DNA of 64,000 bases, taken from an uncultured Neglectibacter sp. (GTDB lineage: Bacteria > Bacillota > Clostridia > Oscillospirales > Acutalibacteraceae). Shown here piece by piece: positions 7,554 to 15,497 of this stretch (position 1 is the stretch's first letter; each line of letters opens with the position of its first letter). The translations under genes and the position numbers were made by a program. The DNA is taken from NCBI GenBank assembly GCA_947647615.1, contig CANSKS010000005.1:1-64000 (forward strand), written 5' to 3'. The notes beneath the pieces are model-generated. The model saw only the letters and a list, made by a program, of their open reading frames with translations, ran no database searches and had not been told where the DNA came from.

Positions 7554-8162
7554 ATGCCAAAGCAAAGGATCACCAAGGAAATGGTAGTGAGTGCGGCGTT
7601 TGAATTGGCCAGGAGCAGCGGAATAGGACAGGTTACCGTGAAGAGTATTGCCCAAAAGCTGAACTGCTCCGTACAGCCCATTTACAGCTATTGTGAAAAC
7701 ATGGAGGGCCTGCGAAACGAGGTGGCAAAAAGGGCAAGGCTCTTTATTGCGCGGTATGTGGAAGCCTGCATGGCGGGCGGAAGCTCTGCCACGGGCGCGG
7801 CCCAGAGTGCAAGCCCTGATCTATTTCGTCATACGGGCCAGGCCTACGTGCGGTTGGCAAAGGAAGAACCCCATGTTTTGGAGATGTTTCTTTTCCAAAA
7901 GCGGGAGAATGTGGCTTCCTTGGAAGACTTTTACCGTTTAGAAGCCAACCAAAATATGGCAAAGATCATAGCAGACCAACTGGGAGTTGGGCTGGAAAAG
8001 GCGAAACAGCTGCATTTGCACATGCTACTCTATACCATAGGGCTGGGCGCTGTATGCGCTGTGACATCACCGGGAGTTTCTGCCGATGAAATATTTTTAC
8101 AGCAGGAGCAGGCTTATGAGGCCTTTTTAAAGGCGGTTCTGGAACCGGAGCCTAAAGAATAA
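7554..8162 (+). CDS. TetR/AcrR-family regulator
   Basis: A 202-residue regulator with the TetR N-terminal helix-turn-helix (residues about 5-55, ITKEMVVSAAFELARSSG, then QPIYSYCENMEGL). The C-terminal half is a helical ligand domain ending in TetR-C-like helices. It precedes a flavodoxin-domain gene by 35 bases and has a consensus promoter with an inverted repeat just upstream. It likely represses this two-gene operon. Ligand unknown. ATG 7554 follows GAGGAGG. Confidence 0.85.
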   Translation: MPKQRITKEMVVSAAFELARSSGIGQVTVKSIAQKLNCSVQPIYSYCENMEGLRNEVAKRARLFIARYVEACMAGGSSATGAAQSASPDLFRHTGQAYVRLAKEEPHVLEMFLFQKRENVASLEDFYRLEANQNMAKIIADQLGVGLEKAKQLHLHMLLYTIGLGAVCAVTSPGVSADEIFLQQEQAYEAFLKAVLEPEPKE

Positions 8163-8197
8163 AACTTTACCCGAGAAGAAAGGAAGTTATTGGAAGC

Positions 8198-8743
8198 ATG
8201 AGAAACAGCAGAGTTTTAATTGTCTATAAAAGCGTGACGGGGTTTACCCGGGAATATGCCCAAATGGTTGCCCAAGAGGTGAACGGCATGCTGATCGATT
8301 TAAAAAGGGTTACGGCCGAAACTATGTCCGATTTCGACACCGTGGTCTTTGGCGGCAGGCTTCATGCAGGCACCATAGAAGGGCTAAAAAAGGCAAAGAA
8401 GATTTTTGAAAAAAGCAAAGCTTCCCGCTTTCTGGTATATGCCACAGGCGCCGCGCCAAAAGACGCGACGGAAGTCATTGAAAAAATGTGGCAAACAAAC
8501 TTCATCCCGGAAGAGCTGCGGAAAATTCCCCATTTCTATTTTCCGGGAGGCCTGCGTTATGAAAAAATGCCGGCCATGGACCGGTTGATGATGAAAGCCT
8601 TTGCTTCTATTATGAAACGGCAAAAGGGAAAGAAAGAAGGGCAGGAAGAATTTGTGGCTGCCATTTCCGGTTCCTATGACATTTCTTCGGAAGAATATAT
8701 TGCGCCACTTTTGGAAGCTTTGGGTGCCGGACGGAAGAAGTGA
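8198..8743 (+). CDS. flavodoxin-domain protein
   Basis: 181 residues. The N-terminus VLIVYKSVTGFTREYAQMV is the phosphate-binding loop of a flavodoxin fold, followed by FDTVVFGGRLHAG. It resembles the flavodoxin-domain proteins related to HemG-type protoporphyrinogen oxidase, which carry FMN and move electrons. The C-terminus is basic. It shares an operon with the TetR regulator upstream (AGAAAGGAAG ribosome binding site), so its expression is probably induced by a small molecule. Electron partner unknown. Confidence 0.78.
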   Translation: MRNSRVLIVYKSVTGFTREYAQMVAQEVNGMLIDLKRVTAETMSDFDTVVFGGRLHAGTIEGLKKAKKIFEKSKASRFLVYATGAAPKDATEVIEKMWQTNFIPEELRKIPHFYFPGGLRYEKMPAMDRLMMKAFASIMKRQKGKKEGQEEFVAAISGSYDISSEEYIAPLLEALGAGRKK

Positions 8744-8749
8744 AAACAA

Positions 8750-8794
8750 AAAAAGAGCATGGAAGAGGGAGAATCCCCTTTTCCTGCTCTTTTT
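8750..8794. terminator. bidirectional terminator
   Basis: An A-rich arm AAAAGAGCATGGAA (8751-8764) pairs imperfectly with TTCCTGCTCTTTTT (8781-8794). It lies between the convergent flavodoxin and trpS genes. Confidence 0.75.
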
Positions 8795-8797
8795 GCG

Positions 8798-9796
8798 TTA
8801 CCGCAGGTAACCTATTTTTTTCATGACCTTTGAAAGGGTGCGGCTTGCGATGGCTTGGGCTTTGGGAGCGTTTTCACGGTAGCACTGCTCCAAATAGGCT
8901 TTGTCGGCAATGAGCTGTTGGAATTTTTCCTGAATGGGGCGCAGCTCTTCCACAACGGCCTCTCCCACTGCCGTCTTAAAATCGCCATAGCCTTTCCCAG
9001 CGAATTCCGCCTCAATTTCTTCCATGGATTTTTCTGTGATACAGGAGTAAATTCCCATAAGATTATTGACGCCGTCTTTTCCTTCCGCGAACCGGACTTG
9101 AGATTCGCTGTCGGTAACAGCCCGTTTCATTTTGCGCATAATAACGTCGGGACTGTCCAGTACGGCGATGAAGCCGTTGACGTTTTCATCGGATTTCGAC
9201 ATCTTTTTTGTGGGATCCTGTAAAGACATCACTCTGGCCCCGTGCTTTGGAATAATAGGGGCGGGCACTGTAAAGGTGGGGCTGTAAATGCCGTTAAAGC
9301 GTTCGGCCACATCCCGGGCCAGCTCCAAATGCTGCTTTTGGTCGGCGCCAATGGGTACATAGTCTGCCTGGTATAACAAAATATCGGCTGCCATGAGGCA
9401 GGGGTAGGTGAACAGGCCGGCATTGATGTTGTCCGCGTGTTTTTGGGATTTATCCTTGAATTGGGTCATGCGGGAAAGCTCCCCGAATTGGGTGTAGCAG
9501 TTTAAAAGCCAGGCCAGCTGGGAATGCTCCGGGACTTGACTCTGGATGAAGAAGATGCTTTTTTCCAAGTCAATGCCCATGGCCAGGAGCAGGGCATAGG
9601 CCTCTAGGGTGTTTTTCCGCAGTTGGGCGGGTTCCTGACGCACCGTAATGGCATGCAGATCGGCCAGAGCGTAAACACATTCGTAGTCGTCCTGCAAGCG
9701 AACAAAATTTTTTAAAGCGCCCAGGTAGTTTCCCAGGGTAAAAGTCCCAGTAGGCTGGATCATACTGAGAATACGTTTCTTCTGTGTCGTTTCCAT
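8798..9796 (-). CDS. trpS: tryptophan--tRNA ligase
   Basis: Class I aminoacyl-tRNA synthetase that charges tRNA-Trp, 332 residues as usual for bacterial TrpS. The HIGH-type signature appears as TGTFTLGNYLG at about 16-26 and the KMSKS loop as KKMSKSDEN. It starts at ATG 9796 with AAGGAGAAAG upstream, 12 bases after the stop of the aminotransferase gene. Both genes lie behind one T-box leader whose apparent specifier codon is UGG, so uncharged tRNA-Trp should raise trpS expression. Confidence 0.95.
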   Translation of the reverse strand: METTQKKRILSMIQPTGTFTLGNYLGALKNFVRLQDDYECVYALADLHAITVRQEPAQLRKNTLEAYALLLAMGIDLEKSIFFIQSQVPEHSQLAWLLNCYTQFGELSRMTQFKDKSQKHADNINAGLFTYPCLMAADILLYQADYVPIGADQKQHLELARDVAERFNGIYSPTFTVPAPIIPKHGARVMSLQDPTKKMSKSDENVNGFIAVLDSPDVIMRKMKRAVTDSESQVRFAEGKDGVNNLMGIYSCITEKSMEEIEAEFAGKGYGDFKTAVGEAVVEELRPIQEKFQQLIADKAYLEQCYRENAPKAQAIASRTLSKVMKKIGYLR

Positions 9797-9808
9797 AAAG
9801 CTTTCTCC

Positions 9809-11002
9809 TTATTTACAGTTCATTTCTTTGGCCGTCCCGCCAAGAATTTGAATGCCTTTGACCAGTTGTTCGTCGGTAGGGGTAGAAAAATTGATGCGGA
9901 AGGAAGAGCATGGGGCGTTTTCGTCGGTCAAAAAGGCGGTGCCGGGGACAACGCAGACTTTACGCTCCATGGCCTTTTTTACAAATGCCAACATGTCTAT
10001 GGTTTCCGGCAAGGTGCACCAGGCGAAAAGCCCGCCCTGGAATTTGCTCCAGGTGACCAACGGCGCAAGGTGCTCTTCCATGGCTTGCAGCAAGATCTGG
10101 CTTTTCCTGGCGTAAATCTCCCGCAGCCTGCGCAGGTGCGCTTCGTAATCGTATTGGGTCATAAAACGGTGGCACACGATCTGCGCCCAAATATTGGAGT
10201 GTACATCCTCTCCCTGCTTGCACACCACCATCTTTTGAATGACGGCCTTTGGGCCAATGGCGTAGCCGATGCGCATGCCTGGAGAAACCACTTTGGAGAA
10301 AGAACCGGCGTACATCACAATGCCTTCTTCATCGAAGGACTTGATGGCCGGGATATTCTCCCCAGCAAAACGCAGGTCGCCATAGGGGTTATCTTCCAGG
10401 ATCAGAACACCGTGATCCCGGCAAAGCTCATACACCTTTTTCCTTTTTTCTAAGCTCATGGTGATGCCGGAAGGGTTTTGAAAGTTAGGAATGGTGTAAA
10501 GATATTTTATGTTCTTTTCCGTGTTCAGGGCGTTTTCCAGCGCATGAATATTTATGCCATCCTCTTCCATGGGAATCCCCTTCAGCTTCGCCCTGTAAGA
10601 ACGGAAGGTGTTTAGGGAGCCGATAAAGCTGGGAGCTTCGCAAAGCACCGTGTCGCCCTCGTTCAGCAGGGCTTTTGTCAGCAGGTCCATGACCTGCTGA
10701 GCGCCGCTGGTGATGAGGATGTCGTCGTTTTCGCCGCCCACATGATGTTTTTCTTTCATATAGGAAGTCAGGTGTTGGCGCAACGGCACATAGCCCTCTG
10801 TGATACTGTACTGCAAAGCCTCGATGGGGGTGTTCTGTAAAAGCTCCGCCGAAATCCGGTTAATAGCCTCCGCCGGGAAAGCGTCCGGGGCGGGATTTCC
10901 GGCGGAAAGGGGAATCACGCTGGGGTCGGCGGAGTTCTTTAAAATTTCGCGGATCGCGGAAGGCTTCAAGCTTTTTACACGGTCAGAAAATTGGTATTCC
11001 AT
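9809..11002 (-). CDS. PLP-dependent aminotransferase (class I/II, LysN/AadAT-like)
   Basis: 397 residues of the fold-type I aminotransferase family, closest by eye to the 2-aminoadipate/aromatic branch that also forms the catalytic part of MocR regulators. There is no DNA-binding domain here. The PLP lysine is in YAGSFSKVVSPGMRIGY, and NFQNPSGITMS and DNPYGDLRF are the cofactor-binding segments. It is the first gene behind the T-box leader and is followed by trpS, so it is co-induced under tryptophan (or cognate amino acid) shortage. A role in aromatic amino acid transamination is a reasonable guess from this link but not shown. Start ATG 11002 has AGAAAGGAA upstream. Confidence 0.85.
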   Translation of the reverse strand: MEYQFSDRVKSLKPSAIREILKNSADPSVIPLSAGNPAPDAFPAEAINRISAELLQNTPIEALQYSITEGYVPLRQHLTSYMKEKHHVGGENDDILITSGAQQVMDLLTKALLNEGDTVLCEAPSFIGSLNTFRSYRAKLKGIPMEEDGINIHALENALNTEKNIKYLYTIPNFQNPSGITMSLEKRKKVYELCRDHGVLILEDNPYGDLRFAGENIPAIKSFDEEGIVMYAGSFSKVVSPGMRIGYAIGPKAVIQKMVVCKQGEDVHSNIWAQIVCHRFMTQYDYEAHLRRLREIYARKSQILLQAMEEHLAPLVTWSKFQGGLFAWCTLPETIDMLAFVKKAMERKVCVVPGTAFLTDENAPCSSFRINFSTPTDEQLVKGIQILGGTAKEMNCK

Positions 11003-11040
11003 GCTGCAAATTCCTTTCTAAAAGCAAAATGGTCGAAAAA

Positions 11041-11326
11041 TAAAAAACTGTCCCATCTCCCAAAAGGAAAGAAGGGACAGGCATACTAAGAAACCTGCGG
11101 TACCACCCAAATTGACGAAAAATCTATTCTCGCCCGCTTGTGTTCCTTAACGCGGAAAACGTCAAACCATACTGTCCGCCATGTAAAAAACAAGGCGGGT
11201 TCCGGTCTGCCCTCGTGGGTCCATTCGCAAACAGCTTCCTGCCGTATCTCACCAATCCACGGCTCTCTGATATAGAAAGACACGTTTGTTACTACTCCCA
11301 GTCATGGGTTTTTGAGTATCATGTTT
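11041..11326 (-). promoter_or_regulatory. T-box leader (apparent UGG specifier)
   Basis: Read on the minus strand, the region shows AGTAGTAAC at the base of stem I and AGAGAGCCGTGGATTGGTGA as the apical loop. GCGAATGGACCCACGAG is the specifier region, TGGGTGGTACCGCAGG (about 11094-11109) the T-box, and CTGTCCC/GGGACAG with six T residues (11042-11080) the terminator. In the usual GAA-codon-A context the specifier reads TGG (Trp), in agreement with trpS in the operon. The variable T-box base is T, which pairs best with an A discriminator, whereas bacterial tRNA-Trp normally has G, so a G-U pair would be needed. Confidence 0.88.
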
Positions 11327-11331
11327 TTGTT

Positions 11332-11360
11332 ATTATAGACTTTCTGTGGAAAAAAGTCAA
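11332..11360 (-). promoter_or_regulatory. promoter of the T-box operon
   Basis: On the minus strand TTGACT (11355-11360) and TATAAT (11332-11337) have a 17-bp spacer. The start point falls just upstream of the T-box stem I. Confidence 0.8.
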
Positions 11361-11496
11361 ACAGGAAATTTTCGCCGTTTTTTGATTACATAATCTATTT
11401 ACATAACTTTTTATGTCAGAAAAAGCTATCAAGTCTACATAATTTTTTTATATAAAGAAAAATCCTAGAAAAGTGACAGGAAAGTGCAGACGCCAA

Positions 11497-11529
11497 GTGA
11501 CAGAAATTTTTTGTTTTCCTGGGTATAAT
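11497..11529 (+). promoter_or_regulatory. candidate Spo0A-type spoIIE promoter
   Basis: TATAAT at 11524-11529 has no -35 at the normal distance, but GTGACA at 11497-11502 lies 21 bp upstream. The same AAGTGACAG word occurs again at 11471-11479. Bacillus spoIIE and spoIIG promoters have unusually long spacers and need Spo0A, so the layout fits. No perfect TGTCGAA box is present. Confidence 0.45.
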
Positions 11530-11586
11530 TCCTCCGTAACCTGCATAATTGGTTTCCAAATTAATTTATTTGAGGCGGTGTTTTCG

Positions 11587-13908
11587 GTGGAAGAAGGTAA
11601 GGTTCGGCAAGTTTTCACAAAAGTGGGGGAATATTTACATACCTCTTATGCGCAAAAAGCGTTAACCATTACAGGTAGCTTTTTTGTGGGCTTGATCTGT
11701 TCCCGCGGCGTTGTATTTGGGAAGTATTCTCCTTTTGGTGTGGCGGCGGTGACTGCGGTGCCCCGGGTTGGCATGTGGGGAGCAGCGCTGGGAGCTTTTT
11801 TGGGGTACCTGATTCCTTCCCCTGCCTATGTCCCTGCCAGGTATGCGGCAGCGCTCATTGCCGCTGTAGCCATTCGATGGTCCCTTTCGGAGCTTCAAAA
11901 TATCCATACTCATGTGCTGTTCGCGCCGGTAGTCACTTTTTTGCCTTTGTTGCTTACAGGTATGACCATGGTGTTTCTCAATGGTTCGCTTACCTATTCC
12001 GCAGCCTTGTATGTGGCGGAATCCTTTTTGGGAAGCGGCTGTGCCTATTTCCTGCACCGAGCCGCCGGGATCCTTACAAGCCGGCGAGCAGGAGATCTTT
12101 TTGAAGCGGGAGATGTGGCAGCTCTTACGGTGAGCCTGGGAATCCTGGTATTGGCATTTTCCAATGTGACAGTGGGCGGAGTATCCCTTGGCCGTATTCT
12201 CATGATTCTTATGGTTATTTACTGTGCTCGAGTGGGGGGGATCGGGGGAGGTACCGTGGCCGGAGTGGCCGCCGGTGCGCTGCAAGGGCTTTCTACCGCA
12301 GGGCTTTCTCACCTTTCCGGAGCTTATGGCTTAGGCGGGTTAATGGCGGGTGTGTTTTCGCCTATGGGGAAAGTGGCCGCTGCCGCTGCCTTCATTATTT
12401 CTCATGGAGTGGCCTCTTTACAGGTGGGCGACAGCGGACAGATCTTTACCGGGGCTATCGAGGTGGCGGTGGCCACCCTCCTCTACATGTTCCTGCCGAA
12501 AAGCCAATGGCTGAGCGCCTTATTCGGCATGCGGAAAGATACGCTCAGCGGCAGTGCGCTGCGGGGAAATATTGTCATGCGGCTCCGTTATGCTTCGGAG
12601 GCGCTGACAGATGTGTGCGCTTCCGTAGAAGAAATTGCCAAAAAGCTTTCTGCCGTCTGCGCACCTAACCTGCAAGAGGTATATAATAAAGCCACAGAGG
12701 CCATTTGTGCCGGATGTGCTTTGAGCTCCGTATGTTGGAGGAAAAGAAAAGAACAAACCTTGGAAAATTTTTCCCAATTTACCGTGGCTTTACGGGAAAA
12801 AGGAAAGCTGGAAAGCAGCGATTTTACCAAGGATTTTACGGAACGCTGCGGCCGGGCCGGAGAAATGCGGGAAACTATCAATAAGAATTACGAGCGGTAT
12901 TTGATGCGGGAGGCTGCCGAGCTGCGAGCCGCCCAGATTCGTGAGGTGGTAGAGGGCCATTTCAAAACTACGGCAGGAATTTTAGAGGAGATGGCGGGAG
13001 AGTTTTCCTTGTACCAGCATTTCGATGAGGAGGCAGCTCAGCGAGTAGAAGTAATTTTGCGCAACAGTGGGCTAACGCCTTTAGAAGTTTGCTGCAGGGT
13101 AGATAAATTTGGCAGAATGACTGTGGAAGCGGAGGTGGAAAAGGAACGGCAAAAACGCATCAACCGCAGCACCTTCACCCGAGAGATCTCTGCCGCCTGC
13201 GGGCGGGTATTTTCCCCGCCCTGTGTCAGCAATACGGAAGACCGGTGCCGCATTCAGATGTGCCAACGTCCCGTTTACGAAGTAGCCCGGGGATTTTCCC
13301 AATATAACGCTGGAAATGCCGCCTTCTGCGGCGATAGTACTAACGTGTTTTATGATGGATGCGGCCGGTTGGTGGCTATACTCAGCGACGGCATGGGCAC
13401 AGGAGGGAGAGCCGCGGTAGACGGTGCCATGACGGCTGCTATGTCGGAAAGTCTTTTAAAAGCAGGAATAGGATTTGACAGTATGGTACAAACGGTAAAT
13501 TCTGCCCTTTTGGCGAAAAGCGGCGACGAATCCTTGGCTACCATAGATATTGCCTGTATCGATTTGTTTACAGGAAAAACGGAATTCCGGAAGGCCGGGG
13601 CGGCAGGTACTGTCGTACGAAAGGGCAGGAAGACCGAGCTCATTGAGGCAGCTTCCATGCCGGTGGGGGTCATGCCCTCTGTGGAGTTTGCCTGCGCTCG
13701 GCGAGAGCTTTCCGAAGGGAATATGGTGGTGATGGTGTCCGACGGAGTAGTAGCTTCCGGTACAGAATGGCTGGTAGATTTTGTGGCGAACTGTGATGAA
13801 GAGGAAAACCCCAACACCATTGCAGAGCGCATTACAGAAGAGGCCAAAAAGCGTAGGAGCGACGGTCACGAAGACGATATTACCGCTCTGGTGTTGGTAT
13901 TGCAATAA
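11587..13908 (+). CDS. spoIIE: stage II sporulation protein E, PP2C-type phosphatase
   Basis: Membrane serine phosphatase that dephosphorylates SpoIIAA in the forespore and so releases sigma F. 773 residues from GTG 11587. Residues 1 to about 300 hold about ten hydrophobic segments, the middle is a coiled regulatory region with a CAGCALSSVCW cysteine cluster, and the C-terminal 200 residues are the PPM/PP2C domain. Metal-binding acidic residues sit in SDGMGTG (Asp601), SDGV (Asp719) and GHEDDIT (Asp763). The longer frame from 11473 has no ribosome binding site; GTG 11587 has GAGGCGG about 10 bases upstream. The gene stands alone, divergent from the T-box operon, and marks the organism as a spore former. 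Confidence 0.93.
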   Translation: MEEGKVRQVFTKVGEYLHTSYAQKALTITGSFFVGLICSRGVVFGKYSPFGVAAVTAVPRVGMWGAALGAFLGYLIPSPAYVPARYAAALIAAVAIRWSLSELQNIHTHVLFAPVVTFLPLLLTGMTMVFLNGSLTYSAALYVAESFLGSGCAYFLHRAAGILTSRRAGDLFEAGDVAALTVSLGILVLAFSNVTVGGVSLGRILMILMVIYCARVGGIGGGTVAGVAAGALQGLSTAGLSHLSGAYGLGGLMAGVFSPMGKVAAAAAFIISHGVASLQVGDSGQIFTGAIEVAVATLLYMFLPKSQWLSALFGMRKDTLSGSALRGNIVMRLRYASEALTDVCASVEEIAKKLSAVCAPNLQEVYNKATEAICAGCALSSVCWRKRKEQTLENFSQFTVALREKGKLESSDFTKDFTERCGRAGEMRETINKNYERYLMREAAELRAAQIREVVEGHFKTTAGILEEMAGEFSLYQHFDEEAAQRVEVILRNSGLTPLEVCCRVDKFGRMTVEAEVEKERQKRINRSTFTREISAACGRVFSPPCVSNTEDRCRIQMCQRPVYEVARGFSQYNAGNAAFCGDSTNVFYDGCGRLVAILSDGMGTGGRAAVDGAMTAAMSESLLKAGIGFDSMVQTVNSALLAKSGDESLATIDIACIDLFTGKTEFRKAGAAGTVVRKGRKTELIEAASMPVGVMPSVEFACARRELSEGNMVVMVSDGVVASGTEWLVDFVANCDEEENPNTIAERITEEAKKRRSDGHEDDITALVLVLQ

Positions 13909-13956
13909 AAAATCGCCGAGAAACCTGGGAAGTTTTCTATGCTTTGCAGCAACAGG

Positions 13957-14001
13957 TCCCTCGAACAGGGCTATTTTCCTGTCGAGGGATTTTGCTTGTT
14001 T
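13957..14001 (+). terminator. spoIIE terminator
   Basis: TCCCTCGA (13957-13964) pairs with TCGAGGGA (13982-13989), with an inner ACAGG/CCTGT pairing, followed by TTTTGCTTGTTTTC. Confidence 0.8.
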
Positions 14002-14120
14002 TCAAAAATTGTAGCGCAGAGCTTTTGAGTTCAACAAAACGGTAAAAGATAGTAGCAACCTTTGCACGAGAGTCTGTTCCCTGCGGGCCGAAGCTTCTGC
14101 CAAAGAACGAAAGGGAGTTT

Positions 14121-14178
14121 TGTCGAAAACAATGAATTGGGAAAAAGCATTGGATATTTTTGCATTTTATGCTACAAT
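14121..14178 (+). promoter_or_regulatory. promoter with a perfect 0A-box-like heptamer
   Basis: TTGGAT (14150-14155) and TACAAT (14173-14178) are 17 bp apart. TGTCGAA, the Spo0A-binding heptamer, is at 14121-14127, about 23 bp upstream of the -35. One heptamer can arise by chance, so control by Spo0A is only a suggestion. Confidence 0.5.
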
Positions 14179-14219
14179 ACTAAAAGAAGGTCCTTGTTTT
14201 TTGAAAAGGAGGAGAAATT

Positions 14220-14744
14220 GTGAACGGGAAAAAGCTTGGAATATTGGTCTTACTGGTGTTTTGCTTTGCGATATTTGGAGGCTGCGGAAACGATTCCAAA
14301 GAAGAGGAGACGTCCCTTCCTTCTGCTGTGCCCACTTTAGCCCCCACGCCTACGCCGGAGCCTCAAATGGTGAAAGTAGCGGAGGTGAGTAAAGTGGATC
14401 CCGGCCTTAATGTTAGAAAAGAAGCTTCCACGGAAGGGGAAATCTTGGGTATGGCCGAAACCGGTGACCAGTTTCTTTTAATGGTAGAAACGGCCAAGGA
14501 CGGCTGGTATCAAATAGAATATGAAGGGAAAACAGCCTATATTTCCGCAGAGTTTTCCACAGTAAGGGAAGTCACCATGGAAGAGGCTGCGAAGCTGCGA
14601 AGTTCTGGCTCCGCTTCTGGAAGCACCCAGAGTTCCTCTTCGGAAAGCAGTTCAGAAAGCCCTTCGGAAAGTGATTCTGCTTCTTCCAAGGAATCGAGCG
14701 CTTCGTCCACGGCATCGCGGGATTTGGAAGACGGCGAGAGTTAA
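14220..14744 (+). CDS. SH3-domain lipoprotein
   Basis: 174 residues. A lipoprotein signal peptide ends in the lipobox FGGC (cysteine near residue 22), so the protein is tethered to the outer face of the membrane. A threonine/proline linker leads to a bacterial SH3-type domain (GLNVRKEASTEGEILGMAE, then GWYQIEYEGKTAYIS). The C-terminal 45 residues are nearly all Ser, Glu and Ala, a wall-spanning spacer. Such domains bind peptidoglycan peptides. GTG 14220 has the strong site AAAGGAGGAG. It sits between spoIIE and two TrkA-type genes with no clear operon partner. Confidence 0.8.
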   Translation: MNGKKLGILVLLVFCFAIFGGCGNDSKEEETSLPSAVPTLAPTPTPEPQMVKVAEVSKVDPGLNVRKEASTEGEILGMAETGDQFLLMVETAKDGWYQIEYEGKTAYISAEFSTVREVTMEEAAKLRSSGSASGSTQSSSSESSSESPSESDSASSKESSASSTASRDLEDGES

Positions 14745-14852
14745 AACACCTGAGACAGTGGGAATATCAAATATGTGGCTGGATCTGGACGTTTGGAGGG
14801 ATCCGGCCGTTTCCTGTATTGAGATAAGCTTTGAAAAGGAGGAGGAGTATTC

Positions 14853-15476
14853 ATGAATGTTTTGGTGGTAGGCGGCGGCCTTTTGGGCAGAAAGGTAGCG
14901 GAAATGTTAGATGCCGCCGGGCATGATGTGTCCGTGATCGATGAAAGTGAAGAGAACTTATCCTTGCTGGATTCCGACTTTGACGGCGTGACCTCCGTGG
15001 GCTTTCCTATGGATATTGAGGCGTTAAAGAATGCGGGTATTGAAAGTTGTGATGCGGTTGCCGTCACAACTGCCGATGATAATTTGAATATTACAGTGGG
15101 GCAGATCGCCAAAAATGTGTTTGGTATAGAAAATGTGGTGTCCCGCATTTCCGACCCTTACCGGGAATCTGTGTTCGAAAGCTTTGGTTTGAAAAGCGTA
15201 TGTCCTACCAACATGGCGGGAGAAAAGATTGTTTCTGCCCTCACCAGCCCTATGCAGAGCAAGCAGGTCACCTTTGGCGCAACTACGGTGGCGCTTTCGG
15301 TGCTTCCGGTAGAAAAAAAGCAAGTGGGGAAATATCTTACTCAGTTGGAAACACGCCCGGGTGACGGCCTTTTTGGAGTGCTGAAGGGCGATGGGAAATT
15401 CCTACTGAAAACAGAAGATACCCAGATCATGCTTGCCGCTGGCGATTCCGTGGTGGTGAGCCGGAAGATTGATTAA
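14853..15476 (+). CDS. TrkA/KtrA-type K+ channel regulatory protein (first copy)
   Basis: 207-residue cytoplasmic RCK protein. The N-terminal Rossmann domain (MNVLVVGGGLLGRKVAEML) binds a nucleotide; the C-terminal TrkA-C domain (about 135-207) may bind a ligand such as c-di-AMP. These proteins form octameric rings that gate K+ channel subunits of the Trk/Ktr type. A second RCK gene follows 21 bases later, so the two may form a mixed ring. No membrane subunit (TrkH/KtrB) lies in the window. ATG 14853 follows AAGGAGGAGG. Confidence 0.82.
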   Translation: MNVLVVGGGLLGRKVAEMLDAAGHDVSVIDESEENLSLLDSDFDGVTSVGFPMDIEALKNAGIESCDAVAVTTADDNLNITVGQIAKNVFGIENVVSRISDPYRESVFESFGLKSVCPTNMAGEKIVSALTSPMQSKQVTFGATTVALSVLPVEKKQVGKYLTQLETRPGDGLFGVLKGDGKFLLKTEDTQIMLAAGDSVVVSRKID

Positions 15477-15497
15477 CACAGAATAGGGGGCGCAAGT

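Noticed and set aside
11086-11283. 65-codon minus-strand frame in the T-box
   Set aside because: It lies wholly within the T-box structure and is an accident of the conserved stems.
14590-14720. Ser/Glu repeats as a possible repeat array
   Set aside because: This is the low-complexity tail of the SH3 lipoprotein, not a DNA repeat element.
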